This document shows positions 9,562 to 20,819 of a stretch of DNA of 64,000 nt, one piece after another. A program made the translations under genes and the position numbers. This DNA is from Erwinia_E haradaeae_I (lineage in GTDB: Bacteria > Pseudomonadota > Gammaproteobacteria > Enterobacterales > Enterobacteriaceae), in NCBI RefSeq assembly GCF_900698925.1, contig NZ_LR217713.1, positions 496,001-560,000 on the forward strand, read 5' to 3'. Every line of letters begins with the position of its first letter. The stretch's first letter is position 1. Below the pieces are notes generated by a model, which saw nothing but the letters and a program-made list of their open reading frames with translations, made no database searches and was not told the DNA's origin.

Positions 9562-12225
9562 TTATGCTAAAGCTGGGTTGATTTTATTAGCATTAATTTC
9601 AAATTTTTCGATGGCCTCAGCTACTATTTTTTTCTTTATTTGTCCATTCTCAGCTAAAGCACTCAGGGCTGCAATGACTATGTAATAGGCGTTAATTTCA
9701 AAATAATCACGTAAGTTTTCACGGCTATCTGAAAGACCAAATCCATCAGTACCTAATACACGATATATACTGGAAGGAATAAAGTTACGCACTTGTTCTG
9801 CAAATAACTTCATATAATCAGTAACGGCTACAACTGGTTTATCGTTTAGAACCTGAGTAATGTATGGTATGCGAGGTGTTGACATTGGGTGTAGCATATT
9901 CCATCTCTCACAAAGTTGACCATTTCGAGCCAATTCTGTAAATGAGGTTACGCTATATGTGCTTGTACTAATGTCATAGTTTTTTGCTAATATTTGTGCT
10001 GCTATACGAACATGTCGAAGAATAGAACCTGATCCTAAAAGCTGAATTTCTCCTGCTTTCCCTCCTATATTTTCTATCTGATACATACCTTTTCTAATTC
10101 CGTATTCTGCTCCTTTTGGCATTGTTGGCATATGGTACTTTTCATTTCCTACAGTAATATAATAAAAAATATTTTCTTGTTCGGTACCATACATACGAGT
10201 CAGTCCATCATGTATAATAACTGCTACTTCATAAGCGTAAGCTGGATCCCAAGAAATACAGTTAGGAATAGTAAGAGCGTGTACGTGGCTATGACCATCT
10301 GCATGTTGGAGTCCTTCTCCATTCAAGGTTGTACGTCCTGAGGTCCCACCAATAAGAAAACCTCGTGCTTGCTGATCTCCAGCAGCCCAAAGAAGATCAC
10401 CAATACGCTGAAAACCAAACATTGAATAATAGATATAAAATGGAATCATAGGTAAATTATTAGTGCTATAAGATGTCGCTGAGGCTAGCCAAGATGCTCC
10501 AGCTCCTAACTCATTTATCCCTTCTTGTAAGATCTGACCTGTTTTTTCTTCTTTATAATATGTAACCTGATCACGATCCGGAGGACAATATTGCTGACCA
10601 GTTGAGTTATATATTCCAATCTGACGGAATAAGCCTTCCATTCCAAACGTGCGGGCTTCATCAGCAACAATTGGTACTAGTTGATCTTTAATGGCAGCAG
10701 TTTTAAGTAAAACATTGAACGTGCGTATAAATGCAAGAGTAGTTGATATTTCTTTAGATGACTCAGATAAAATATGGTAAAATTTTTCTAAAATTGGGAT
10801 ATCAATAGTTGCATTAAACATTTTTCTTCGAGTGGGTAAATAGCCACCTAGTTTAATGCGCTGGTCATGAAGATAGTTGTATTCATCTGAATTTTTTTTA
10901 AACGTAAAATAGGGTAAATTTTTAATTTGATCATTATTAATAGGAATATTCAAACGGTCACGTATATAATGTAGATTCTCTATACTCATCTGCTTTACTT
11001 GATGAGCTGTGTTTTGACCTTCAGCAATTGCACCCATTCCATAACCTTTAATAGTATGAGCTAAAATTATTACGGGTTGACCTTGAGTTTCTTTTGCTTT
11101 TTTCAGTGCAGCATAGATTTTTTTCGGATCATGACCGCCTCGATCTAGGGACCAAATTTCATCGTTGGTCATATTTTCTACTAGTTTTAATGTTTCTGGG
11201 TACTTTCCGAAAAAATGTTGACGTATATAGTTTCCGTTTTTAGATTTAAAAGTCTGATAGTCTCCATCCACCGTTTGATTCATTAATTGAACTAATTTAC
11301 CGCTGGTGTCTTGGCGGAAGAGTGGATCCCATTTACTACCCCAAATTACTTTAATTACCTTCCATCCTGCCCCTGAAAAGATTCCTTCTAGTTCGTTAAT
11401 TATTTTTCCATTTCCTATCACTGGACCATCTAATCGTTGAAGATTGCAATTAATAATAAAAATTAAGTTATCTAATTTTTCTCGGGTTGCTATGGTAATG
11501 GCACCCTTGGATTCCGGCTCATCCATTTCACCATCACCAAGGAAAGCATAAACTGTTTGTTTAGATGTATCTTTTAGGTTTCGGTTGAGAAGGTATTTTA
11601 AAAATTTAGCTTGATAAATAGCACCTACAGCGCCTAATCCCATGGATACAGTTGGAAATTGCCAGAAGTTAGGCATGAGTTGAGGGTGTGGGTAAGATGG
11701 TAAACCATACCCTTTGGTTTCCTGACGAAAATTGTTCATTTGTTGCTCACTAAGACGCCCTTCAAGAAAAGCACGAGCATATATGCCTGGAGAAGAATGT
11801 CCCTGAAAATAAACGAGATCACCACCATCCTTTTCCGTGCTTGCTCGGAAAAAGTGATTAAAACATACTTCATATAAAACGGCAGCAGATTGAAAAGAAG
11901 CTAGATGCCCACCTAATTCTAGATTTTTTTGTGAAGCTCGCAAAACAGTAATAATTGCATTCCACCGTACTGCAGAACAAATACGATTCTCCAAAATAAT
12001 ATCGCCTGGATATTCTGGCTCATCTTGTACAGGAATAGAATTTACATAGCAATTATTCAATTGATGATCAGGTATTTCTACACCATTTGCATGGGCAACT
12101 TTTAATACTTGATTAATCAAATATTTTGTACGTTCAGCACCTTCTGAATGTATCACAGATTTAATTGAGTCTATCCAATCATTGGTTTCGGTCGGATCTG
12201 AGTCATAATGTAAGTGTTCTGACAT
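9562..12225 (-). CDS. aceE: Pyruvate dehydrogenase E1 component
   Basis: AceE is the homodimeric, thiamine diphosphate-dependent E1 that decarboxylates pyruvate and acetylates the lipoyl arm of AceF. The 887-residue length equals that of E. coli AceE. The thiamine diphosphate motif runs from GDG (230-232) to NCNLQ (259-263). An AAGGAAG site lies seven bases before the ATG. It is the first gene of aceE-aceF-lpd. The regulator gene pdhR, which precedes aceE in E. coli, is not present upstream, so pyruvate-responsive repression is probably lost. Confidence 0.98.
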   Translation of the reverse strand: MSEHLHYDSDPTETNDWIDSIKSVIHSEGAERTKYLINQVLKVAHANGVEIPDHQLNNCYVNSIPVQDEPEYPGDIILENRICSAVRWNAIITVLRASQKNLELGGHLASFQSAAVLYEVCFNHFFRASTEKDGGDLVYFQGHSSPGIYARAFLEGRLSEQQMNNFRQETKGYGLPSYPHPQLMPNFWQFPTVSMGLGAVGAIYQAKFLKYLLNRNLKDTSKQTVYAFLGDGEMDEPESKGAITIATREKLDNLIFIINCNLQRLDGPVIGNGKIINELEGIFSGAGWKVIKVIWGSKWDPLFRQDTSGKLVQLMNQTVDGDYQTFKSKNGNYIRQHFFGKYPETLKLVENMTNDEIWSLDRGGHDPKKIYAALKKAKETQGQPVIILAHTIKGYGMGAIAEGQNTAHQVKQMSIENLHYIRDRLNIPINNDQIKNLPYFTFKKNSDEYNYLHDQRIKLGGYLPTRRKMFNATIDIPILEKFYHILSESSKEISTTLAFIRTFNVLLKTAAIKDQLVPIVADEARTFGMEGLFRQIGIYNSTGQQYCPPDRDQVTYYKEEKTGQILQEGINELGAGASWLASATSYSTNNLPMIPFYIYYSMFGFQRIGDLLWAAGDQQARGFLIGGTSGRTTLNGEGLQHADGHSHVHALTIPNCISWDPAYAYEVAVIIHDGLTRMYGTEQENIFYYITVGNEKYHMPTMPKGAEYGIRKGMYQIENIGGKAGEIQLLGSGSILRHVRIAAQILAKNYDISTSTYSVTSFTELARNGQLCERWNMLHPMSTPRIPYITQVLNDKPVVAVTDYMKLFAEQVRNFIPSSIYRVLGTDGFGLSDSRENLRDYFEINAYYIVIAALSALAENGQIKKKIVAEAIEKFEINANKINPALA

Positions 12226-13716
12226 AGGGATCTTCCTTGTTTCTATTTAATTAACGTTATAACATTTAAAGAAGTTGTTTCGATTGTTATTTATTATAAG
12301 AAGACTAAAGTAATAATGTCTTAATGTTTTTTCATAGCCATATTGAATTAAAATTCCTTAGAATCTGTAATTCAATCAATATTAATATAATTATATTCTA
12401 GTAATTGGTATATCTTCAGTTAAGCGTTGTAGTCTAGATTAAATTCGAGAATTAAATACGGATTTTTGTAGATAGATATAATGATTTCATATATACAAAT
12501 TTTTTATTTATTATAATCTTGATAAATTTAAGAAAAACAGTAAGATATGTAGATTTTATTGTTTAAGCTCACAAGATATTTATGATTATTACTTAAATAG
12601 ATTTTTCTAATTTAATTCATTAAATTGTGTCGTTTTTTAATACACTCTTGTTGTAAGAGCTATTGTCTTATTTAAGGTATGTTACCATTATATTAGACTC
12701 ACTAATTGATTAATCTTTTTTTATTCAAGAAAAGTAAATAAGTAGAATTTTTAATATCAATATTGATAAAACATTATTTATGACACCAATGTTCACATAT
12801 GATGTAGCTAACATTTTCCATGGAAAATTGAACTTATGATAAGTAAAATTTATATATAGAGGTTTTTATAATAAACGGTATATAGTTATATATGTTAATG
12901 TATTTTGGATTTTTTAAAGAAATTGCATTTTTTTGCATGCACTAATTTAGTTATTATTTAATTTATTTATATGACAATCTATACCACATAACACTCTAGG
13001 ATAGAGATATGTATTAGATGATTACAGGGGTGTTATAATAACGGTATGAAGCGAAACTAATATTTTAATAGAACTTGTAATAGAGTAACATAACAAAGTT
13101 ATTACTGGCATGTGTTTAAATTTAAATGATGACATTTATTTATTTTAGTTTTATTGCTATTTCATATAACTTTCAAGTTAGAACTTAAATGTTATATTTA
13201 TAACAAATGTTATATCTATAACAGTATTGTAGTAATGAGTTTTTCATCTAGTACATATAGAATATAAAAAATCCACTTAGAAGGTTAGAAGATATATAAT
13301 TATCTTTATAAAGCCAATACACAACAATATTCAACATCTAGCATATTAAAATGTAATCATCATATAAAATAATACTTATCTTAATAGATATTAAACTCTG
13401 TTTCCAACTAAATTCTATATAATATATAATGTTACAATATGTTTGAAAAAAATTATTCAATAGCTCTTAATGTTTATCTATAACAAGATTAGTTGAATTT
13501 TATAAATGAGAGAATGGATCAGTGCAATTATTAATATTGTTGTTTTAAACATAATATCCGTCTTATTAGCAATAATTAGTATTGTATAGTTAGTTATGTT
13601 AATAGATGTATGATTTATTATATAATATAGATATTATAGGTGATTCTATTTAATCTGTTATTTGAACAATCATGACTATGATTGGTAAAATAATTTTGAA
13701 ACATTATTGGTAAGTT
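12226..13716. other. Non-coding gap aceE-ubiD
   Basis: A 1.49-kb divergent spacer, strongly AT-rich, with no tRNA or reading frame I can support. pdhR would be expected next to aceE and is not recognisable. An 18-bp tandem duplication lies at 13187-13222. Confidence 0.5.
13187..13222. repeat. 18-bp tandem duplication
   Basis: Two adjacent copies of AAATGTTATATTTATAAC differ at one position (T to C in the second copy). Confidence 0.8.
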
Positions 13717-15180
13717 ATGATACATAAAGACCTGCGAGAATTCCTTTCTTTCTTAGAAGAGAAAGGAGAACTAAGACGTATTAAACAAGTAATTGATCCT
13801 CATCTTGAAATGACTGAAGTGTCTGATCGCGTTTTACAGCTCGGTGGACCGGCTTTATTATTCGAGAACCCTAAGGGTTATGACATGCCAGTGTTATGTA
13901 ATTTATTTGGCACAGTTAATCGTGTCGCAATGGGTATGGGTAAAACAGATGTGAAATCTTTGCGTGAAGTAGGGCGTTTGATTGCTTTTCTTAAAGAACC
14001 TGATCCTCCTTGTGGTTTTCGTGATTTTTATAACAATATTCCACATTGGAAGCAAGCGCTTAACATGACAACCAAGCGTCTTCGTTATGCCCCTTGTCAA
14101 GAGCGGATCTGGTCTGGAAAAGATGTTGATTTAACTCGCTTCCCAGTCATGAAGTGCTGGCCTGGCGATATTGGACCATTGGTCACATGGGGATTAACGA
14201 TCACACGAGGCCCAGATAAGGAAAGGCAGAATCTCGCTATTTACCGTCAACAAATCATAAGTACTAATAAACTTATTATACGATGGTTACCTCACCGTAG
14301 TGGTGCATTAGATTTTCGAGATTGGAATCGAAAATATATTGAGAGGCGTTTTCCAGTATCTGTAGCGCTTGGGGCTGATCCAGCTACTATTCTTGGAGCA
14401 GTAGCACCCATCCCAGATACACTTTCAGAATATTCATTTTCTGGGCTCATACGTGGCGCTCACACTGAGGTTGTTAAATCTATATCTAATGATTTAGAGG
14501 TACCAGCTAGAGCAGAAATAATTTTAGAAGGATACATTGAACCGGGTGAAACAGCACCTGAAGGTCCTTATGGTGATCATACTGGATATTATAATGAAAT
14601 AGATGAGTTTCCTGTTCTAACGGTGACGCATATTACACAGCGTCGTTCAGCAATTTACCACTCCACTTATACTGGACGCCCTCCAGACGAGCCTTCGGTC
14701 TTAGGTGTAGCACTTAATGAAGTTTTTATACCTATCTTACAAAAACAGTTTCCAGAAATTATTGATTTTTATTTACCACCAGAGGGTTGCTCCTATCGTT
14801 TAGCCATCTTAACAATTAAAAAGAAATATATTGGTCATGCAAAAGTCATCATGATGGGAGTGTGGTCATTTCTTCGGCAATTTATGTATACGAAATTTAT
14901 CATCATCTGTGATGATGATATCAATGCTCGAGATTGGAAGGATGTGATTTGGGCGATAACTACACGAACAGATCCGTTACGTGATACAGTTATACTAGAT
15001 AAAATGCCAATTGATTATCTTGATTTTTCTTCACCTACTTCCGGATTAGGATCTAAAATTGGGATAGACGCAACTGATAAATGGGCAGGTGAAACTCAAC
15101 GAACTTGGGGAACACCTATCAAAAAAGACCCTGTTGTCACCGCGCATATAGATGAAATTTGGGATTCCTTGAATATATGA
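13717..15180 (+). CDS. ubiD: 4-hydroxy-3-polyprenylbenzoate decarboxylase
   Basis: UbiD decarboxylates 3-octaprenyl-4-hydroxybenzoate in ubiquinone synthesis, using the prenylated flavin made by UbiX. The 487-residue product is collinear with the 497 residues of E. coli UbiD. The conserved core is intact: NLAIYRQQ, the ERFPVSVALGADPA segment, the catalytic-region motif EGPYGDHTGYY (Glu at about 282) and the C-terminal LDFSSPTSGLGSKIGIDAT. No frameshift was seen. It stands alone between two large gaps; fre and rfaH, its E. coli neighbours, are absent. Confidence 0.97.
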   Translation: MIHKDLREFLSFLEEKGELRRIKQVIDPHLEMTEVSDRVLQLGGPALLFENPKGYDMPVLCNLFGTVNRVAMGMGKTDVKSLREVGRLIAFLKEPDPPCGFRDFYNNIPHWKQALNMTTKRLRYAPCQERIWSGKDVDLTRFPVMKCWPGDIGPLVTWGLTITRGPDKERQNLAIYRQQIISTNKLIIRWLPHRSGALDFRDWNRKYIERRFPVSVALGADPATILGAVAPIPDTLSEYSFSGLIRGAHTEVVKSISNDLEVPARAEIILEGYIEPGETAPEGPYGDHTGYYNEIDEFPVLTVTHITQRRSAIYHSTYTGRPPDEPSVLGVALNEVFIPILQKQFPEIIDFYLPPEGCSYRLAILTIKKKYIGHAKVIMMGVWSFLRQFMYTKFIIICDDDINARDWKDVIWAITTRTDPLRDTVILDKMPIDYLDFSSPTSGLGSKIGIDATDKWAGETQRTWGTPIKKDPVVTAHIDEIWDSLNI

Positions 15181-15489
15181 ATAAATCACCAATAAAGGCT
15201 GAAGTTTTAATAATAAAATATACAATAATTGATGAGAAGTTCTAATTATCATCTTGATCTGTCAAGTGTTTTTTAGATCGTTTTTATGATAACAACGTAT
15301 TGTGTCTCATTTACATTACAGCAAAGAATAGCTAACAAGGATGTCTATAGATATAATTAGTTTTTTCTTCTTTCTTCTCCGTTATGTTTATTAAATTGGT
15401 CTTTTCAGTTATATCAAAGGCATTTCCATATTATATTAGATTAATTACACGTTTAGAAAACTTTATAGATTAGGTTTATGTAAATCAAC

Positions 15490-15531
15490 TTAATATCCAT
15501 AATATTTATTTTAATATCCATAATATTTATT
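15490..15531. repeat. Perfect 21-bp tandem duplication
   Basis: Two identical adjacent copies (15490-15510 and 15511-15531) of a unit starting TTAATATCCATAATATTTAT. Confidence 0.85.
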
Positions 15532-17403
15532 GTAGTGTTATGTTTTATGTGCACAAAAGATGATGACTGTGTTAGTCATGAAGCCATTCCTATGACTATA
15601 TTTCGACAATATTATAATTTTTAATTGGTATATAACGTTTTATATTAGATAGTTTTAGTATAGTTAGTATCACTATAAAGGTTTATGTAATTTACAATAT
15701 AGATAAAATATTTATTTTGTATTTATATTTTATTATTTTATTCAGTATAGAGATAATCTAATTATTCTACAATATGGAATTAATAAAAAATAAATTCTTA
15801 TACTGGTACTTCAGAGATCTAATTCAATGATAGCGCCCTTTGTAATCAAGGAGCTTTATTTTTGTAATGTAAAAATATTTAAGCTATAATGAATATAGCT
15901 TATATCAACATATCATTAGTTTTGCAATGATAGAATTTATCTAAATAAGCAATAGCAATATTTAGATAAATTCTCAAGAATAAATCTCTAATGTGTAATG
16001 ATATTTACTTTGTATTTTTCATGACAAGTTATTATTTTTATATATTGATTTTGCGATGTATTTTTCTACACACAAGATAGTATAATATATTACGATTAAT
16101 ATTAATTTCTATATAAATCAATATAATATTTTGTTCTCTTTTTATAAAATAAAAAATATCAATAAGTTTATATTAATAATTTTTACAAAGTTTAAATAAG
16201 TTTAACTAATCTAGTTAAATTAATAAAAAAATGTCCATAAGAAATAACTCTTATGTGTTTGAAAATATAATCAATAGATACAATTTGTTTTTTATAAAAA
16301 GTGTCAATATGTTTGATATATAAAAATTTTATTTTTTATTTTTTAGTAAAAAATGCTAGAAAAAATTCTAAAATAAAAGTAATCTAAATGGTTTAATCTA
16401 TATGAAACAGATGGCGAATGTTACAAAAAATATAGTTTATTAAATATAAAAATGATGATCTAGTATATTGCTATTATAATTGTATAATTATAGGGTTATT
16501 ATATCTGGTGTACCATAACTATAATGTATGAAATACGATCGTTCTCTAATATGAGATGGTATATTATTAATTTTCTGATACTCTAATCTTATAGGCTATC
16601 GTACAGTCTTCTATAAATAAGAATCAAGTGGTATCAAGGAATTGATAATAGAGAATATAAATTACCTCATTTAATAATTAACAAACCTAATATAATCGTC
16701 ATAAAATAATAGATATCCATGTTCTTATTAGAACACACAAGAATAAAAAATAATTTTTTCTTTTTATAACTAGCCTAATATCTAAAATTTATATGCGTAA
16801 AGATAGCAATTAACTAAGTAATGACCGACATGCATATAATTACATTTATAAAAAACATCATTGGGTAATAAATTATTCAATAAGAACATAAAATGTAGTA
16901 GCGAGATATAAGGATATAACTATTCTTAACAGGAATTTTAAATTCGTTTATTTTTAACAGTCATATAGTCATAGTGACGTATCGCCTGCTTCTATCAAAC
17001 CAAGAAGAAGATAATAGTTACAATAAACGTGATTATTGTAATATTGTAATATAATAATGAAAACTAGAATAATAATATTTAGAATGTTTATTTGTAAGTA
17101 AATCACTAATTTTATTACAGAGAAGACAAAACAGAATAATATCTGTAATTTACTGATTCTACGGAAGAAGAACTGACTAAACAGTTAAAGATCCTACGTA
17201 AAAAATAAGGATTAGGCATCTTATTTGGGATGTTTAGAAATCAAAGATAAACACACTTATCTATTTAAGTAAGTTCAGTTATAGAAATTATATTTTCTAA
17301 TATTCAGTTCATCCTACCAGAAATAAAATCAATATAGTGACTCCAATATTTATAGAGAAAATAATTCAATATATCTGAATGTGGTTTTCTACAACCATAT
17401 TTT

Positions 17404-17586
17404 TCAGTGGATTCGTAATTTGAGAAAGAGAATACACCAAATCATTGTATAGTCTAAAATCACACCTAAACCAGATAAATAAATGATTTCTTTATTCGCC
17501 ATAAAGAGCGCTTCCTCAATGACACTATCTAATTTTAGTAATTGAAGATGTTGATTGTTCAATCTCCGAAAAATATCCATTTTCCT
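17404..17586 (-). CDS. Doubtful small open frame, unrecognised
   Basis: An ATG at 17580-17582 would give a product of about 59 residues beginning MDIFRRLNNQHLQLLKLD and ending with a hydrophobic segment (about residues 36-54). A GGAAA sequence abuts the ATG, and the frame is less AT-rich than the surrounding desert. I do not recognise the family. It may be a chance open frame or the remnant of a membrane protein gene. Confidence 0.15.
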   Translation of the reverse strand, partial: RKMDIFRRLNNQHLQLLKLDSVIEEALFMANKEIIYLSGLGVILDYTMIWCILFLKLRIH

Positions 17587-18141
17587 ATTATACACGCATC
17601 TTACGCTTACTTAATATTATCAGGGTTGTAATAGACTTTATGATATTATTACTTATCCATCTAGTGAGATAGTCAGAAGGCAGGTTTACTAAAATGATAA
17701 ATTTTTGTATACAAGTTATATTTTGAATTGTATCAAGATAATATCTTTGATTTCATTTATAATTTTATTATCTACAAAACTCCCTAATTACAACACATCA
17801 TTATATTTATAGAATTATTCAATGTAATTTACTGATCTTCGATCGTTATCAATTGGCAGTTTTTATTAGGCTGTATAATTCAAAAGAGATGAATAAATTA
17901 AAATTTAACAAATATCTATAGAAAGTTTTAAATTTATTATTCATATTCATTCCAATCTATATTCTATAGAAGAATAGATTAATTATTCTGTATAGCTTAA
18001 TATAAGATGTAAAGATCTCTTAAAATTAATGTGAGAGTAGTATAGTTTAGAGGTATTGATCATTATCAGTCTTCTCTACATATATGATATATTAGTTTAA
18101 TATTATAATGAGATTATATGTGATAAAATTAGAATTTTCTA

Positions 18142-18163
18142 GTGATGTATAGCAGTACATCAC
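18142..18163. repeat. Inverted repeat, 8-bp perfect stem
   Basis: GTGATGTA, a six-base loop, then TACATCAC. No T-run follows on either strand and no gene is adjacent, so its role is unknown. Confidence 0.5.
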
Positions 18164-18568
18164 GCATATTAAAATCTATGATTTTTACTTAATCAAGGAG
18201 GTGTTTCCATAGTTTTTCTTTTTTATTTCTTATTTTTTATTATGTCGACTGACTTTAATAAGTGTTTATTAGAGTTAACGTTTAGTGCAATCAAAAGGCA
18301 TCTGATGTAAATATGAGAGCTAGAAATTTTTTAAATATCATTGTTTGTGATAATATATTTAATTATAAATTGTATAGAACTAATCTATATTACAGTTAGA
18401 ATAATTATCTCTAATGTTTGAAGTTTTTATTTTTTATTAATTATAGTATCGTTCGGTAAGATCTATTGTGAAAAATCGATATTTCTTGAATTGATCGAAA
18501 TAAACTGATATTCTTATCTAGGATATTAGAAGTTGATTGTAGAATATTGCATAGAAGTTTTAAACGAT

Positions 18569-18589
18569 TCCTCTAGAGTACATAGAGGA
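18569..18589. repeat. Inverted repeat, 7-bp perfect stem
   Basis: TCCTCTA, a seven-base loop, then TAGAGGA, inside the gene desert. It may be a leftover terminator. Confidence 0.4.
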
Positions 18590-20069
18590 TTGAATCAGAA
18601 CCACTATTACACTATAGATGATCAAATATAATATATATAATATAATACTTTAATGCATATTTTGATTCATCATAACTATATATTAGAGAATCTATGCTTA
18701 ATTTTATTCATACAATTAGATAAACTAAAGTTAAAATGTATAAAATAATGTTATTTTTCTATGTATACATTGAAGGCTAATCCAGATAACTCACAAGAAT
18801 CATGGATAATCTCTATATATTGAATATATAATTATATTTAATATTGTGAAAAACAGGCTTTATATAATTTTGTATTAAAAAAAACATATATATGGTTTTA
18901 AATAAATAATAGAATCCTATAATAGTTGGTGACATTAGATTAAAATATCTATATAAATAGAGTGCGTATCATCAATTAATGGAATAAAAATTATTTTTTT
19001 ATGTATCTAGCAAGAATTATGATCGTTTTGTTTTCTATAATTATATAGATAATTATATAGAATGGGTGCATAATTGGTATTTTTTAAATGTCAATATAAG
19101 AATTATAGATAGATTCGTTATGGCAAGACATGAATATCAGTTGAGTTACTTATTAAGTAATATTAAAATGTTGATACAATCAATATCTTCTACGATTTAG
19201 ATAATATATGAACATAACAAAAATAAATTTTATTTGCATATAACCCATATAATTTCATTGAGGAGTAATGCGGATATAAATTTCAGAGATTTTAGTTACA
19301 TTTTATTATATCTAGTATCCTAATAATCTATTCAGATAAATCCCTATGATTATGTATAATCAATTCGGTGAAAAAGTTTATATACTTCATCTGAAGACTT
19401 AAATAAATTAATTTTTATTTAATTTAGTTATCATACCAAGATACATATATCGAAGTAATAATGTGACATACTTCATTTCTATTAGAACGAATTAAGTAAG
19501 GAATATTTCTAAATAATCTAGATTTTCAGCATTGATCGTATATTGACAGGGATATACAGTCGTTTGATATGTCTATACTGAATGATATGGACATATGGTT
19601 ATTTTTTTTGGACAGTGATACTAATATCACTATAGTAGACCTAATTCTACATCATTAAAAAAATTAATTCTTAGCATTCAATATCAATATTTCTTCCCTA
19701 ATAAATGAGTTTGTGTGAAGATAAATAATCTTAATTATCTCTAATTATATCAGATTTATTTTAAAGCTTATAGCACTGCTAAGGATGATTAAAATAATCA
19801 GCATCGACTCTACCTATAAAGTTAGGTGATAATTATAAAATCTAGTATTGATCACGCTGTGATGATCTGAAATCATTTAATATAATTAGGAATTAATAAT
19901 AAAGTAATCGCATGACTATGCGATATCTTTATTTATATTATATAAAACATTTTAACTTAGAATAGAAAAAAGATGGATTCCATCTTAAATAAAAAATAGA
20001 TATTACTGAACATATGGATATGAAAGTTAATAAGATCTCAATTACAACTTTTGATATGCACAGAAATAA

Positions 20070-20819
20070 TTAAGAGAAATATGAAATAGCTTGCAATAAT
20101 GAATTGTTATCAGCTTTATTGGCAACATAGATATTGACCCAACCAAGTCTGCGTGCTAAAATTGATAAACGTTTACTTACCACTAATAAACGACAGCGTA
20201 ACAACCATTCATTCCTATCCGTATCAGAAAACAGATAGTATAGCTGTTGTAACATTGAACCACTCGTGACGACTAGTGTATTTATACCTTTTTTCCTCCA
20301 ACGACTAGCTTCTTTTGAGCCATGATAATGTTTTTCGCAACGCTGATAGCATTCAAGGCTTTCTACTTCCGCACCATAGTAACGTAAGGTGTTTTCCAGT
20401 AAATTCCTCCCACCATTACCCCGAAGAATAAGGGCGCGCTTACCAAAAATAGTCTGTAAGGCTAGGTTCTGAATTAGTATCTCAGTTGTTTCTTGTGAGT
20501 CTGGCCAGTATACTTCATGTCCACTAATTTTATAAAAAGCTAATGCTGTACTGTGTCCTATTGCGTAGTAAGTTAATTTCTTCGGCCAGAAAAATTTTTC
20601 ATTTGTAAAAAAAATATTAGCGTAATGAACAGCATTTTGAGAAAGAATAAAGACAAGATCTCCTTTTTTTAACATTTCTATTCTTTTAGATACAATATGC
20701 AATTGAGCGCCTGGAGCAAACTCTATTAGTGGAAATGACCACGCAATATGTCCTTGATGACGTAACTGGTTTACTAAGTCATCTGCTGATGGTTCTGGCC
20801 GAGTAACTAAAATATTCAT
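20070..20819 (-). CDS. hemD: Uroporphyrinogen-III synthase
   Basis: HemD cyclises hydroxymethylbilane with inversion of ring D to give uroporphyrinogen III in haem synthesis. The 249-residue product matches the family length (246 in E. coli). The N-terminal MNILVTRPEPSADDLVNQLR and the conserved VTSGSMLQQLYYL segment near residue 185 are present. HemD proteins are poorly conserved overall, so synteny adds weight: the ATG overlaps the hemC stop by four bases (ATGA), indicating translational coupling. hemX and hemY, which follow in E. coli, are missing. Confidence 0.93.
   Translation of the reverse strand: MNILVTRPEPSADDLVNQLRHQGHIAWSFPLIEFAPGAQLHIVSKRIEMLKKGDLVFILSQNAVHYANIFFTNEKFFWPKKLTYYAIGHSTALAFYKISGHEVYWPDSQETTEILIQNLALQTIFGKRALILRGNGGRNLLENTLRYYGAEVESLECYQRCEKHYHGSKEASRWRKKGINTLVVTSGSMLQQLYYLFSDTDRNEWLLRCRLLVVSKRLSILARRLGWVNIYVANKADNNSLLQAISYFS

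Larger units (their letters stand above)
15181..20069. other. 4.9-kb gene desert
   Basis: The largest gap in the window holds no gene I can support on either strand. It is very AT-rich and stop-dense in all frames. I checked it by eye for tRNA T-loop signatures and found none. It contains a perfect 21-bp tandem duplication (15490-15531), two hairpins (18142-18163 and 18569-18589) and one modest open frame (17404-17586). Confidence 0.55.

Noticed and set aside
18196..18205. AAGGAGGTGT sequence in the gene desert, which looks like a perfect Shine-Dalgarno site
   Set aside because: No start codon with a usable open frame follows, and it is not part of an rRNA end in either direction.
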